DNA from: Marinobacter sp. C7
GTDB lineage: Bacteria; Pseudomonadota; Gammaproteobacteria; Pseudomonadales; Oleiphilaceae
NCBI RefSeq assembly: GCF_022343555.1
Contig: NZ_JAKQZH010000002.1
Location: forward strand, 496,001 to 560,000
DNA length: 64,000 nucleotides
Reading direction: 5' to 3'
Part shown: piece by piece, positions 8,606 through 16,547 of the stretch
Position numbering within the stretch: position 1 is the first letter of the stretch
Layout: every line of letters begins with the position of its first letter
Notes under the pieces: generated by a model
What the model saw: the letters and a program-made list of their open reading frames with translations, nothing else
What the model was told of the DNA's origin: nothing
Database searches by the model: none
Program-made: the position numbers and the translations under genes

Positions 8606-8929
8606 ATGCTCTGGGCTTGGGAGCATGGCCAGCGGCAGAGCATTCCGCTCATATGGCCTAACACGCTTAGGGATTCAGTGGAAACTCGCATCACCCTGGT
8701 GCCAATACAAGTCAACCGCTCGCCCCGTAGCATCTCCGAGCGTGGCCCCTGGGCCTTGTTCCGGTTGCTGGGCAAAGCCGACATTACCGGTGTCAGCAGT
8801 AATGCGGTGGATTTGAGATTCCGTGTCGACGACGGGGAGATGAAGTACCGCCTGCATGCAAGTAGCAATACCAACCCCTTCACTCAACAACTGTTGGCGG
8901 GGTACCGGATACCGCGAAGCCTCTATTGA
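8606..8929 (+). pseudogene. Remnant of tssM/icmF (type VI secretion), C-terminus only
   Basis: The translated frame contains WEHGQRQSIPLIWP and then ERGPWALFRLLGKAD... and NPFTQQLLAGYRIPRSL-stop. This is the C-terminal end of the TssM/IcmF inner-membrane protein of type VI secretion systems, where W-P, GPWALFRLL and NPF...FR.P are conserved. Full TssM exceeds 1,000 residues and only about 107 remain. An in-frame stop at 8585-8587 precedes the fragment and no other T6SS gene is present. It is a decayed relic lying between the metal cluster and a palindrome triplet. Confidence 0.75.
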
Positions 8930-8974
8930 TCGGGCGGGAGATGGACGGATGGCTTTGGTGCTAACGTCGAAGTC

Positions 8975-9138
8975 GGGGTCAGATGAAGGTCTTCATCAGA
9001 CCCCAGTTTCAGCTCAACTTCTGTGTTTGCGGCCGGACTGCGGGGTCAGATGAAAGCTTTCATCTGACCCCTTCTTTAACTCAATCTCTGCGCTCACGGT
9101 CTGAATCCGGGGTCAGAAGAACGTTTTCTTCTGACCCC
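8975..9138. repeat. Triplet of GGGGTCAG-family palindromes
   Basis: Three 30-bp units lie at 8975-9004, 9042-9071 and 9109-9138, separated by 37 bases each. The second is a perfect dyad with half-site GGGGTCAGATGAAAG; the first and third carry central mismatches. Downstream flanks of the second and third read CTTCTTTA. The array fills the space between the tssM relic and the convergent rsmD gene. Confidence 0.9.
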
Positions 9139-9142
9139 TTCT

Positions 9143-9781
9143 TTATACGCCGGCGGCCTCGGATGGCACCTGGAAAAGGCTATAGGTCACCTGCCCCGCG
9201 GTTTTCTGCCGGTGTAGTTGCCAGCCGGAAGGCATTGCCGGCGTCGCCCGTTCACTCTCGTGTTCCACGTAAGCCCAACCGCCGGGCTTGATCCATTGCT
9301 GCGATGCCAGCAGGGGGAGCAGTCTTTCCAGCCAGCCCTGGCGGAAGGGCGGGTCCATGAACACGATATCGAAGGGTGGCCGCTGGCGGTGGGTCAGGTA
9401 GGCTTCCACGTCCTGGCAGACAACGTCACCCTTGTCGGATTTCAGCAGGCGCAGGTTGTCCCGCAGGGCTTTGGCCAGGGCCGGGGTGTGATCGACGAGG
9501 GTGGCACTGCCGGCGCCGCGCGAGAGCGCTTCCAGGCCCAGGGCGCCGGAGCCGGCGAACAGGTCCAGGCAGTCCGCCCCTGCGATATGGAAATTCAGCC
9601 AGTTGAACAGGGTTTCCCGGGTGCGGGCCGGGGTCGGGCGCACGCCGCCGGCGTCGGGGAAGCGGAGCTTCCGGCTGCGCCAGTCTCCGCCGATGATGCG
9701 CAGCTCGCCGGTACCGCTCTGGGCGTCGGGTTTCCGGGACGGCGGGCCGGGTTTTCGGCGGGCTGTTCTGCGTTGCGCCAT
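9143..9781 (-). CDS. rsmD: 16S rRNA (guanine-966-N2)-methyltransferase RsmD
   Basis: This 212-residue protein carries the RsmD features: LRIIGGDWRSRKLRFP and RPTPARTRETLFNWL at the N-terminus, SAM-binding LDLFAGSGALGLEALSRGA, and the catalytic DPPF motif in IVFMDPPFRQGW. It methylates G966 of 16S rRNA in the 30S subunit. It is divergent from ftsY, the usual arrangement in Gammaproteobacteria. A basic N-terminal extension (about 25 residues) precedes the conserved core. Confidence 0.95.
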   Translation of the reverse strand: MAQRRTARRKPGPPSRKPDAQSGTGELRIIGGDWRSRKLRFPDAGGVRPTPARTRETLFNWLNFHIAGADCLDLFAGSGALGLEALSRGAGSATLVDHTPALAKALRDNLRLLKSDKGDVVCQDVEAYLTHRQRPPFDIVFMDPPFRQGWLERLLPLLASQQWIKPGGWAYVEHESERATPAMPSGWQLHRQKTAGQVTYSLFQVPSEAAGV

Positions 9782-9942
9782 GGGTATGCTCCGGGGTGCT
9801 GGGGGCGGTGAATCGGTGGGAGTTATGGTACCGGAAAGCCCCGCCCCTGTGGATAACCCGGCGGCCCCTCACTTACACCAAGCAGTCTGCTAGAATGTCG
9901 GCTTTGTTTTCGCCCGCCCATTTTCAGACAGACGGTAGAATT

Positions 9943-11154
9943 ATGACGGCAGAGTGGATTTCAATCGGCCTTTTGGCCCTTCTGGTGCTCTTCTTTGTGG
10001 CGGACCTCGCCGGGAACCGCAAGCGGGTCCCCCGGCCCAAGCCGGTGCCCCAGCGTAAGCCGGAGGTCGCCAGGGGGCCGGCCCCGGCCGCCGAGCCAGA
10101 GGCGAAGGAAACGGTCGAAGCCGAGGCCCCGGCTGCTCCGGAAGCCCCCGTTGAGGCGCCGGCGGAAGAGAAGCCGGTGGAAGCGCCCGCTCCGGCAGCG
10201 GCGCCAGAGCCCGAGCCGGAACCTGCACCCGAGCCGCAAATCAGCGTTTTCGAGCGCATCAAGCAGGGCCTGGGCAAGACCCGCGCCAGCCTGACCGGTG
10301 GCCTGGCGGACATGTTCTCCGTGGGCAAGAAGATCGATGAGGAGCTGCTCGAGGAAATCGAGACCACGCTGCTGATGGCCGATGTGGGCGTGACGGCCAC
10401 CTCCGAGATCATCGATTCCCTGACCGACAAGCTCGAGCGCAACCAGCTCAAGGATGGGGAAGCCCTGCGCAAGGCCCTGCGGGACGAGTTGCATGGCCTG
10501 CTGGCGGATGTCACCAAGCCCTTGGAGATTGATGCCGGTAAGAAGCCCTACGTGATCCTGATGGTGGGTGTGAACGGGGTGGGCAAAACCACCACCATCG
10601 GCAAGCTCACCAAGAAATTCCAGGCGGATGGCAAGTCCGTCATGCTGGCCGCCGGTGATACCTTCCGGGCGGCGGCGGTCGAGCAGCTGCAGGTCTGGGG
10701 TGAGCGCAACAACGTGCCGGTGGTGGCTCAGGAGACCGGTTCCGACAGCGCCTCGGTGATCTTCGATGCGATCCAGTCTGCCCAGTCCCGTGGCACCGAT
10801 GTGGTCATCGCCGATACCGCCGGTCGTCTCCAGAACAAGGAAAACCTGATGAACGAGCTGGCTAAGGTCGTTCGGGTCATGAAGAAGCTGGACGAGTCCG
10901 CGCCCCACGAGGTGATGCTGGTACTGGATGCCGGCACCGGCCAGAACGCCCTGAGCCAGGCCCAGGTGTTCCAGCAGGCGGTGGGCGTGTCCGGTATTAC
11001 CTTGACGAAACTGGACGGTACCGCAAAAGGCGGTATCGTATTCGCCATTGCCCGCCAGTTGCAGCTGCCGATCCGCTTTATCGGTGTGGGCGAGCAGGCC
11101 GAAGACCTGCGCAGTTTCGATGCCGAGACCTTTGTCGACGCGCTGTTCGACTGA
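9943..11154 (+). CDS. ftsY: Signal recognition particle receptor FtsY
   Basis: I choose ATG 9943 (403 residues): it begins the hydrophobic MTAEWISIGLLALLVLFFVA anchor, while the open frame to 9796 is upstream non-coding sequence. An acidic Pro/Ala/Glu-rich A domain follows (about residues 25-95), then the N domain and GTPase G domain with GVNGVGKTTTIGKL, DTAGRLQNKENL and TKLDGTAKGG. FtsY docks SRP-ribosome complexes at the membrane. The N-terminal hydrophobic segment suggests tighter membrane attachment than in E. coli. It leads the ftsY-ftsE-ftsX-rpoH series. Confidence 0.96.
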   Translation: MTAEWISIGLLALLVLFFVADLAGNRKRVPRPKPVPQRKPEVARGPAPAAEPEAKETVEAEAPAAPEAPVEAPAEEKPVEAPAPAAAPEPEPEPAPEPQISVFERIKQGLGKTRASLTGGLADMFSVGKKIDEELLEEIETTLLMADVGVTATSEIIDSLTDKLERNQLKDGEALRKALRDELHGLLADVTKPLEIDAGKKPYVILMVGVNGVGKTTTIGKLTKKFQADGKSVMLAAGDTFRAAAVEQLQVWGERNNVPVVAQETGSDSASVIFDAIQSAQSRGTDVVIADTAGRLQNKENLMNELAKVVRVMKKLDESAPHEVMLVLDAGTGQNALSQAQVFQQAVGVSGITLTKLDGTAKGGIVFAIARQLQLPIRFIGVGEQAEDLRSFDAETFVDALFD

Positions 11155-11185
11155 GGCCGCGTTCAACCCGGAGCAGTAGTCACCG

Positions 11186-11887
11186 ATGATCGAGTTTCGC
11201 CAGGTCACCAAGCGCTATGACAGCGACCACACGGCGCTGGCGCAGGTCAATTTTGCCCTGAACCGGGGTGAGCTGGCCTTCCTGACCGGCCATTCCGGGG
11301 CCGGCAAGAGTACCCTCCTCAAGCTCATCATGGTGATGGAGCGGCCCAGCGCCGGTGAGGTGGTGGTCGGTGGCCAGCTGCTCAACCGGCTGCCGCGCCG
11401 GCAGATCCCCTACATCCGTCGCCACATCGGCGTGGTCTTCCAGAACCACCAGTTACTGTTTGATCGCACCGTGTTCGACAACGTGGCCATGCCCCTGGAA
11501 GTCATGGGGGCCTCCCCCCGGGATATCGGCCGCCGTGTGCGTGCGGCGCTGGACAAGGTGGGGCTGCTCAACAAGGAAAAGATGAACCCGATGCAGCTGT
11601 CCGGTGGTGAGCAGCAGCGGGTGGGCATTGCCCGGGCCGTGGTGAACAAGCCACCGGTGCTGCTGGCGGATGAGCCCACCGGTAACCTGGACCCCGAACT
11701 GTCCGCGGACATCATGAACCTGTTTACCCGATTCAGTCAGGTGGGCGTGACCGTTCTGATCGCGACCCACGACATCGGTCTGGTGAATGAAATGCAGCGC
11801 CGGACCCTCACCCTCGACCACGGTCGCCTGATTGCCGGCGGCAGCTCGCCGCTGCAGGGAGCCACGGGAGGTGTCAGTGGCCACTGA
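11186..11887 (+). CDS. ftsE: Cell division ATP-binding protein FtsE
   Basis: This 233-residue ABC ATPase has Walker [10 protein letters not shown], signature [15 protein letters not shown] and Walker B VLLADEPTGNLDP. With FtsX it forms the divisome complex that activates periplasmic peptidoglycan hydrolases. It lies 31 bases after ftsY and overlaps ftsX. The C-terminal roughly 15 residues (SSPLQGATGGVSGH) are a low-complexity extension. Confidence 0.96.
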   Translation: MIEFRQVTKRYDSDHTALAQVNFALNRGELAFLTGHSGAGKSTLLKLIMVMERPSAGEVVVGGQLLNRLPRRQIPYIRRHIGVVFQNHQLLFDRTVFDNVAMPLEVMGASPRDIGRRVRAALDKVGLLNKEKMNPMQLSGGEQQRVGIARAVVNKPPVLLADEPTGNLDPELSADIMNLFTRFSQVGVTVLIATHDIGLVNEMQRRTLTLDHGRLIAGGSSPLQGATGGVSGH

Positions 11888-12881
11888 CTCGCGCCGGAAG
11901 CCCGACCCGGCCCGCGGTGCCAGGACGGAGCGCTCGCCCTGGAAGGATCAGGTCCGGAGTTATTTTGACCACCACGCGAAGGTGGCGAAGGACAGCGCAC
12001 GCCGTCTATGGAAGACGCCGGTGGGCACCGGCATGACCTGGACGGTTATGGGCGTCGCCCTGGCATTGCCGGTGGCCTTGCTGCTGTTGCTGACCAGTCT
12101 CCAGGGTGTCAGTGCTGGCTGGGAGAGCAGTGCCCGGGTCACCGCGTACCTGGAGCTGGAGGTGCCGCTTGAGGAGGCGCAGGCGCTGGTGGACGAGATT
12201 CGTGCCGATAGCCGCATTGCAGGCATCGAACTGGTGGATCGGGAGCAGGCGCTGGCGGAGTTTCGTGCCAATTCCGGCCTGGAGGACGCCCTGGACTACC
12301 TTGAGGAAAATCCCCTGCCGCACACCCTCCTGATCACCCCCGAGGAGCGCAGCCGGTCGGCGACCGGTGTCGAGGCGCTGGTCACGTTTATCCGGGGAAT
12401 GGAGGGCGTTGAGCGGGTGCAGGTCGATCTGGGCTGGCTGCAACGGCTCAACGCGATGACCGATCTGCTTGCCCGGGCGGTCTGGGCGCTGGCGGTCCTG
12501 CTGGCGGCGGCAGTGATCCTGGTTATTGGTAACACGGTAAGACTGGCAATCGAGAACCGCCGGGATGAGATCCTGGTGGCCAAGCTGGTGGGCGGTACCG
12601 ACGCCTTTGTGCGCCGGCCATTTCTCTATACCGGTGCCTGGTATGGCCTGGGTGGTGGTGTTGTTGCCTGGATTCTGCTGCAATTGGCGCTCTGGTGGCT
12701 GACGGGCCCGATTGAGCGTCTGGCGGGCCTGTACCGCACGGATTTTGCCCTGGTCGGTCTGGGCTTTGATGGTGTGCTGACGTTGATTATTGTGGCAATG
12801 CTGCTAGGCTGGCTTGGCTCATGGGTGGCGGTTAAGCGTCATCTGGATGACATTGAACCCGGTGATATTGCGGGTGGTTGA
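11877..12881 (+). CDS. ftsX: Cell division protein FtsX
   Basis: The start is set at GTG 11877, because GGGAGG lies six bases upstream inside ftsE, giving 334 residues and an 11-base overlap with ftsE; GTG 11871 is less well spaced. The protein has a basic cytoplasmic N-terminus, a first helix (GVALALPVALLLLLTSL), a large periplasmic domain (about residues 90-205) and three further helices, matching FtsX. It relays FtsE ATP hydrolysis to periplasmic amidase activators. Confidence 0.94.
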   Translation: MATDSRRKPDPARGARTERSPWKDQVRSYFDHHAKVAKDSARRLWKTPVGTGMTWTVMGVALALPVALLLLLTSLQGVSAGWESSARVTAYLELEVPLEEAQALVDEIRADSRIAGIELVDREQALAEFRANSGLEDALDYLEENPLPHTLLITPEERSRSATGVEALVTFIRGMEGVERVQVDLGWLQRLNAMTDLLARAVWALAVLLAAAVILVIGNTVRLAIENRRDEILVAKLVGGTDAFVRRPFLYTGAWYGLGGGVVAWILLQLALWWLTGPIERLAGLYRTDFALVGLGFDGVLTLIIVAMLLGWLGSWVAVKRHLDDIEPGDIAGG

Positions 12882-13014
12882 GGCGGAGGAGTGATCCGCG
12901 TCGCGGGAAAACCGTATTGAAAACACAGCTGGCGCTGGCGTAGTTTGAGAATCAGCGAAAGCAACAGTGAATTTTCCAGGTAGTTGATTTAAAACGTTTT
13001 ACTGGAAGGTTCGG

Positions 13015-13058
13015 GAACTTATCAAGTTCTTGGCGGTCTAAGTTTTAGTTGCTATATT
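13015..13058 (+). promoter_or_regulatory. Candidate sigma-70 promoter and dyad upstream of rpoH
   Basis: TTGGCG (13030-13035) and TATATT (13053-13058) are spaced by exactly 17 bp, about 30 bases before the rpoH ATG. Abutting the -35 is a perfect dyad GAACTTATCAAGTTC (13015-13029), placed where an activator would bind. No riboswitch or anti-SD structure was evident. Confidence 0.55.
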
Positions 13059-13087
13059 TAAAGGTCGTCGAGTTCGGAGGAAACTGA

Positions 13088-13948
13088 ATGGGTACGAGTT
13101 TACAACTGGTTGACAGACTGGTTCCGGGTGCCAATCTCGAGTCTTATATACAGGCTGCGAGTCGCATCCCAGTGCTCTCTGCAGACGAGGAAAAGGAGCT
13201 GGCGGAACGGCTCCATTATGACGGCGATGTGGAAGCCGCTCGTCAGCTTGTACTCTCTCATCTTCGTTTTGTGATTCACATTGCCCGCAGCTATTCCGGT
13301 TACGGGTTGGCCCAGGCTGACCTGATCCAGGAAGGGAATGTCGGGCTGATGAAGGCCGTCAAGCGTTTCAACCCGGAGTACGGGGTGCGTCTGGTGTCCT
13401 TCGCGGTGCACTGGATCAAGGCCGAGATCCACGAGTTCATTCTGCGTAACTGGCGGATCGTGAAGGTGGCGACCACCAAGGCCCAGCGCAAGCTGTTCTT
13501 CAACCTGCGCAGCCAGAAGAAGAAGCTGGCGTGGTTGAACCACGATGAGCTTAACGCTGTGGCGGAGGATCTCGGTGTGGAACCGAAGGTAGTCCGCGAA
13601 ATGGAGGGCCGGCTGGCGTCCCAGGACACGGCGTTTGATGGTCCGATGGACGATGATGACGACAACGCCTACCAGGCACCGGCGTATTACCTGGAGGATC
13701 GCCGCAGTGATCCGGCGACCCAGCTGGAAAACGCGGACTGGTCCGAGGATTCCAACGGTCGCCTGATGCAGGCATTGGAGAGCCTGGACGAGCGCAGTCA
13801 GGACATCCTGCGTGAGCGCTGGTTGTCCGAGAGCAAGTCCACGCTGCACGAGCTGGCTGACAAGTATGGGGTGTCCGCGGAGCGGATCCGCCAGCTTGAG
13901 AAGAATGCCATGAAGAAGATCAAGGCGAGAATGGCGGAAGCGGCCTGA
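13088..13948 (+). CDS. rpoH: RNA polymerase sigma-32 (heat shock) RpoH
   Basis: This 286-residue sigma factor has region 2 ([20 protein letters not shown] to [18 protein letters not shown]), the RpoH box QRKLFFNLR that separates sigma-32 from other group 3 sigmas, and a C-terminal region 4 helix-turn-helix ([18 protein letters not shown]). It directs transcription of chaperone and protease genes. The start follows GGAGGAAACTGA. An acidic insert (MDDDDDN, about residue 185) lies between regions 3 and 4. Confidence 0.97.
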   Translation: MGTSLQLVDRLVPGANLESYIQAASRIPVLSADEEKELAERLHYDGDVEAARQLVLSHLRFVIHIARSYSGYGLAQADLIQEGNVGLMKAVKRFNPEYGVRLVSFAVHWIKAEIHEFILRNWRIVKVATTKAQRKLFFNLRSQKKKLAWLNHDELNAVAEDLGVEPKVVREMEGRLASQDTAFDGPMDDDDDNAYQAPAYYLEDRRSDPATQLENADWSEDSNGRLMQALESLDERSQDILRERWLSESKSTLHELADKYGVSAERIRQLEKNAMKKIKARMAEAA

Positions 13949-13974
13949 TCCGGTCCCGCCAATCGGCTGAATAT

Positions 13975-14010
13975 AAACGCCACCACCGTTCGCGGTTGGT
14001 GGCGTTTTTG
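13975..14010 (+). terminator. Intrinsic terminator after rpoH
   Basis: Stem AACGCCACCA / TGGTGGCGTT, with an inner CCG-TTCG-CGG tetraloop, is followed by TTTTT. It closes the rpoH transcript. A TATAAT at 14015-14020, just beyond it, may be the -10 of the next operon. Confidence 0.9.
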
Positions 14011-14066
14011 TTTGTATAATCGGTAAAAACTGCTTCTCGTACATTTGGTTTAAAGGCTGACAGACC

Positions 14067-14978
14067 ATGACCTCGAAACAACCTTCTATCGCCTTTCTCG
14101 GCATCGGCCTGATGGGGGCTCCGATGACGCGCAATCTGCTGGACGCCGGTTTTCCGCTGACGTTGTGGAACCGGACCGCCAGTAAGTGTGATCCGTTCGC
14201 CGACGAGGCAACCATCGCCGAAACGCCGGCGGAGGCCGTCCGTGAGGCAGACGTGGTGATCACCATGCTGGAGAACGGCGATGTGGTTGAGGACGTGCTG
14301 GTTGCGCAGGGGGTCATTGAAGCTCTGAAACCCGGCGCACTGGTGATCGACATGAGTTCGGTCCAGCCGTCTCTGGCCCGGCGGCATGCGGAACACGCGC
14401 TGGAGAAGGACGCCGGTTATGTGGATGCGCCGGTCTCTGGTGGTACCGTCGGAGCCGCCGAGGCGCGGTTGAGTATCATGGCCGGCGGTTCGGAGGCGGA
14501 TGTTGAGCGCGCGAGGCCGGTGTTCGAGGCGCTGGGCAAATGTACCCGCATCGGACCGGTAGGCGCAGGACAACTCGCCAAGCTGGCCAACCAGGCGATT
14601 GTCGGTATTACCATCGGGGCCGTGTCGGAGGCGCTGTTGCTGGCCGCCAAGGGCGGGGCCGATCCGGCGGCGGTTCGGGAGGCGCTGATGGGCGGTTTTG
14701 CCGGTAGCCGGATTCTGGAACTGCATGGGCAGCGGATGATCGATCGGGATTTTGCACCGGGCGCGCCGGCGCGGATCCAGCTCAAGGACCTGCGCATGAT
14801 TCTGGATGAGGCGCGGGCGGAAGGCTTGACCCTGCCGCTGTCCCAGCAGGTGCATAATGAATATCTGTCCCTGGTGGCCAACGGCCACAGTGATGTCGAC
14901 CACAGCGGTTTGCTGCTGGAACTGGAACACCTGAACGGAGCCCTGATGGGTTCTCTCGGCCGAGGCCCCAAGGAGTAA
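14067..14978 (+). CDS. NAD(P)-dependent beta-hydroxyacid dehydrogenase (tartronate semialdehyde reductase type)
   Basis: This 303-residue protein belongs to the 3-hydroxyisobutyrate dehydrogenase family. It has the N-terminal dinucleotide fold FLGIGLMGAPMTRNLL, the substrate motif DAPVSGGTVGA, and the catalytic-lysine segment GQLAKLANQ. The next gene, six bases downstream, is a hydroxypyruvate isomerase. Together they suggest interconversion of hydroxypyruvate, tartronate semialdehyde and glycerate (GarR/GlxR role). No glyoxylate carboligase is adjacent, so exact substrate remains inferred. Confidence 0.85.
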   Translation: MTSKQPSIAFLGIGLMGAPMTRNLLDAGFPLTLWNRTASKCDPFADEATIAETPAEAVREADVVITMLENGDVVEDVLVAQGVIEALKPGALVIDMSSVQPSLARRHAEHALEKDAGYVDAPVSGGTVGAAEARLSIMAGGSEADVERARPVFEALGKCTRIGPVGAGQLAKLANQAIVGITIGAVSEALLLAAKGGADPAAVREALMGGFAGSRILELHGQRMIDRDFAPGAPARIQLKDLRMILDEARAEGLTLPLSQQVHNEYLSLVANGHSDVDHSGLLLELEHLNGALMGSLGRGPKE

Positions 14979-14983
14979 ACGCT

Positions 14984-15775
14984 ATGCCCCGTTTTGCCGC
15001 CAATCTGTCGATGCTGTTCACCGAAGTGGAGTTTATGGAGCGCTTTGCCCGGGCCCGGGAAGCGGGCTTTGAGGGGGTGGAGTATCTGTTCCCCTATGCC
15101 TGGCCCGCAGCGGACATTGCCCGGGAGCTGGAGAACAACAATCTGACCCAGGTCCTGTTCAACCTGCCGCCGGGAGACTGGGATGCCGGCGAGCGGGGGA
15201 TTGCCTGCCTGCCGGACCGGGTCGAGGAGTTCCGGGAAGGTGTGGACCAGGCTATCGAATATGCCCAGGCGTTGGGATGCCAGCAGGTGAATTGCCTTGC
15301 AGGGCTGAAGCCCGCGGATCTGGATGAGGAGACAGCCTGGAAAACCCTGGTTGCCAATATCCAGTATGCCGCGGAGAGGCTGGATTCCGAGGGGATCATG
15401 CTGTGTCTGGAAGCCATCAACTCCCGGGTGGATATGCCCGGGTTCTTCCTGGATACCTCGGGCAAGGTTCTGGCTTTGATCGAAGAGGTGGGCATGGACA
15501 ATGTCCGCCTGCAGTACGATCTTTACCACATGCAGATCATGGAGGGTGACCTGATCCGGACCATGGAGTGCTTACTGCCGTGGATTGGCCACATTCAGTT
15601 TGCCGATAATCCGGGTCGTCACGAGCCGGGCACCGGAGAGATTAACTTTTCGAATGTTTTCGCGGCCATTGATGGCCTGGACTACGATGGCTGGGTAAGT
15701 GCGGAGTATCGACCTTCCGGTGGCTCAGAGGCGTCGTTGGGGTGGTTTTCGGGCCCTTCGCGACCGTCGCTTTAG
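14984..15775 (+). CDS. hyi: Hydroxypyruvate isomerase family protein
   Basis: This 263-residue TIM-barrel protein matches the Hyi/OtnI family: FAANLSMLFTEVEFMERF at the start, FNLPPGDWDAGERGIACLP, and metal/catalytic residues in LCLEAINSR, QYDLYHMQIMEGD, HIQFADNPGRHEPGTGEINF and SAEYRPSG. It isomerises hydroxypyruvate to tartronate semialdehyde, the substrate of the preceding reductase. It is cotranscribed with that gene. Confidence 0.88.
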   Translation: MPRFAANLSMLFTEVEFMERFARAREAGFEGVEYLFPYAWPAADIARELENNNLTQVLFNLPPGDWDAGERGIACLPDRVEEFREGVDQAIEYAQALGCQQVNCLAGLKPADLDEETAWKTLVANIQYAAERLDSEGIMLCLEAINSRVDMPGFFLDTSGKVLALIEEVGMDNVRLQYDLYHMQIMEGDLIRTMECLLPWIGHIQFADNPGRHEPGTGEINFSNVFAAIDGLDYDGWVSAEYRPSGGSEASLGWFSGPSRPSL

Positions 15776-15866
15776 GCGACACCCTCTTACAAGATCGTAA
15801 CTGGCCGGGTTTGCGACTTCTCCGTAACCTTACAGTTAATGTTATCCGCTATCAGGAGGGGAACCG

Positions 15867-16547
15867 GTGAAAGCACTGGTAATCGAAGACGATAAGGATG
15901 TAGCCAATTACCTGTTAAAGGGACTGAGAGAATCCGATTTCGTGGTTGATCATGCCGCTGATGGTAAAGAAGGCATGATGATGGCGGCCAGTGAAGAATA
16001 TGACATCATGATTGTTGACCGGATGTTGCCCGGTATGGACGGACTGTCCATCATCAAGACGGTCCGTGCCACAGGCAACCAGACCCCGGTACTTATTCTG
16101 AGTGCCCTGGGGGATGTCGATGATCGTGTGGAAGGTTTGCGTGGGGGTGGTGATGATTACCTCACCAAGCCGTTCTCTTTCACCGAGCTGCTGGCCCGGA
16201 TCGAGTCACTGATTCGCCGCCATCGCCAGACGTCTGAGACCGAGACGGTATTGCGGGTCGCGGACCTGGAGATGGATCTGCTGGCCCGCACGGTCAAACG
16301 AGCCGGCAAGAATATTGACGTGCAGCCGCGGGAATTCCGGTTGCTGGAATACCTGATGCGTAATGCCGGGCAGGTGGTGACCCGGACCATGTTGCTCGAG
16401 AAAGTCTGGGATTACCATTTCGATCCCCAGACCAATGTCATCGACGTTCACATCAGCCGCCTGCGCGCCAAAATCGACAAGGAGTTCGATACACCCTTGC
16501 TGCAAACCATCCGGGGTGCAGGATACATGCTGCGTGAAACTGCTTAG
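15867..16547 (+). CDS. OmpR-family response regulator
   Basis: This 226-residue protein has an N-terminal receiver (acidic pair in VIEDDKD, phospho-Asp in IVDRMLPGMDG, Lys in YLTKPF) and a C-terminal winged helix (PREFRLLEYLMRN, NVIDVHISRLRAKID). Start is GTG 15867 with AGGAGG about seven bases upstream. It overlaps its kinase by 14 bases. Targets are unknown; similar pairs sense metals, cationic peptides or envelope stress. A GTAAC-N5-GTTAA type direct repeat lies just upstream (about 15824-15840) and could be an autoregulatory box. Confidence 0.9.
   Translation: MKALVIEDDKDVANYLLKGLRESDFVVDHAADGKEGMMMAASEEYDIMIVDRMLPGMDGLSIIKTVRATGNQTPVLILSALGDVDDRVEGLRGGGDDYLTKPFSFTELLARIESLIRRHRQTSETETVLRVADLEMDLLARTVKRAGKNIDVQPREFRLLEYLMRNAGQVVTRTMLLEKVWDYHFDPQTNVIDVHISRLRAKIDKEFDTPLLQTIRGAGYMLRETA

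Noticed and set aside
8975..9138. Possible CRISPR array from three regularly spaced 30-bp repeats
   Set aside because: The units are palindromes with internal variation, there are only three, spacing differs among the four arrays, and no cas gene is present.
9961..11211. 416-residue minus-strand open frame
   Set aside because: Antisense shadow of ftsY, whose SRP GTPase motifs are clear.
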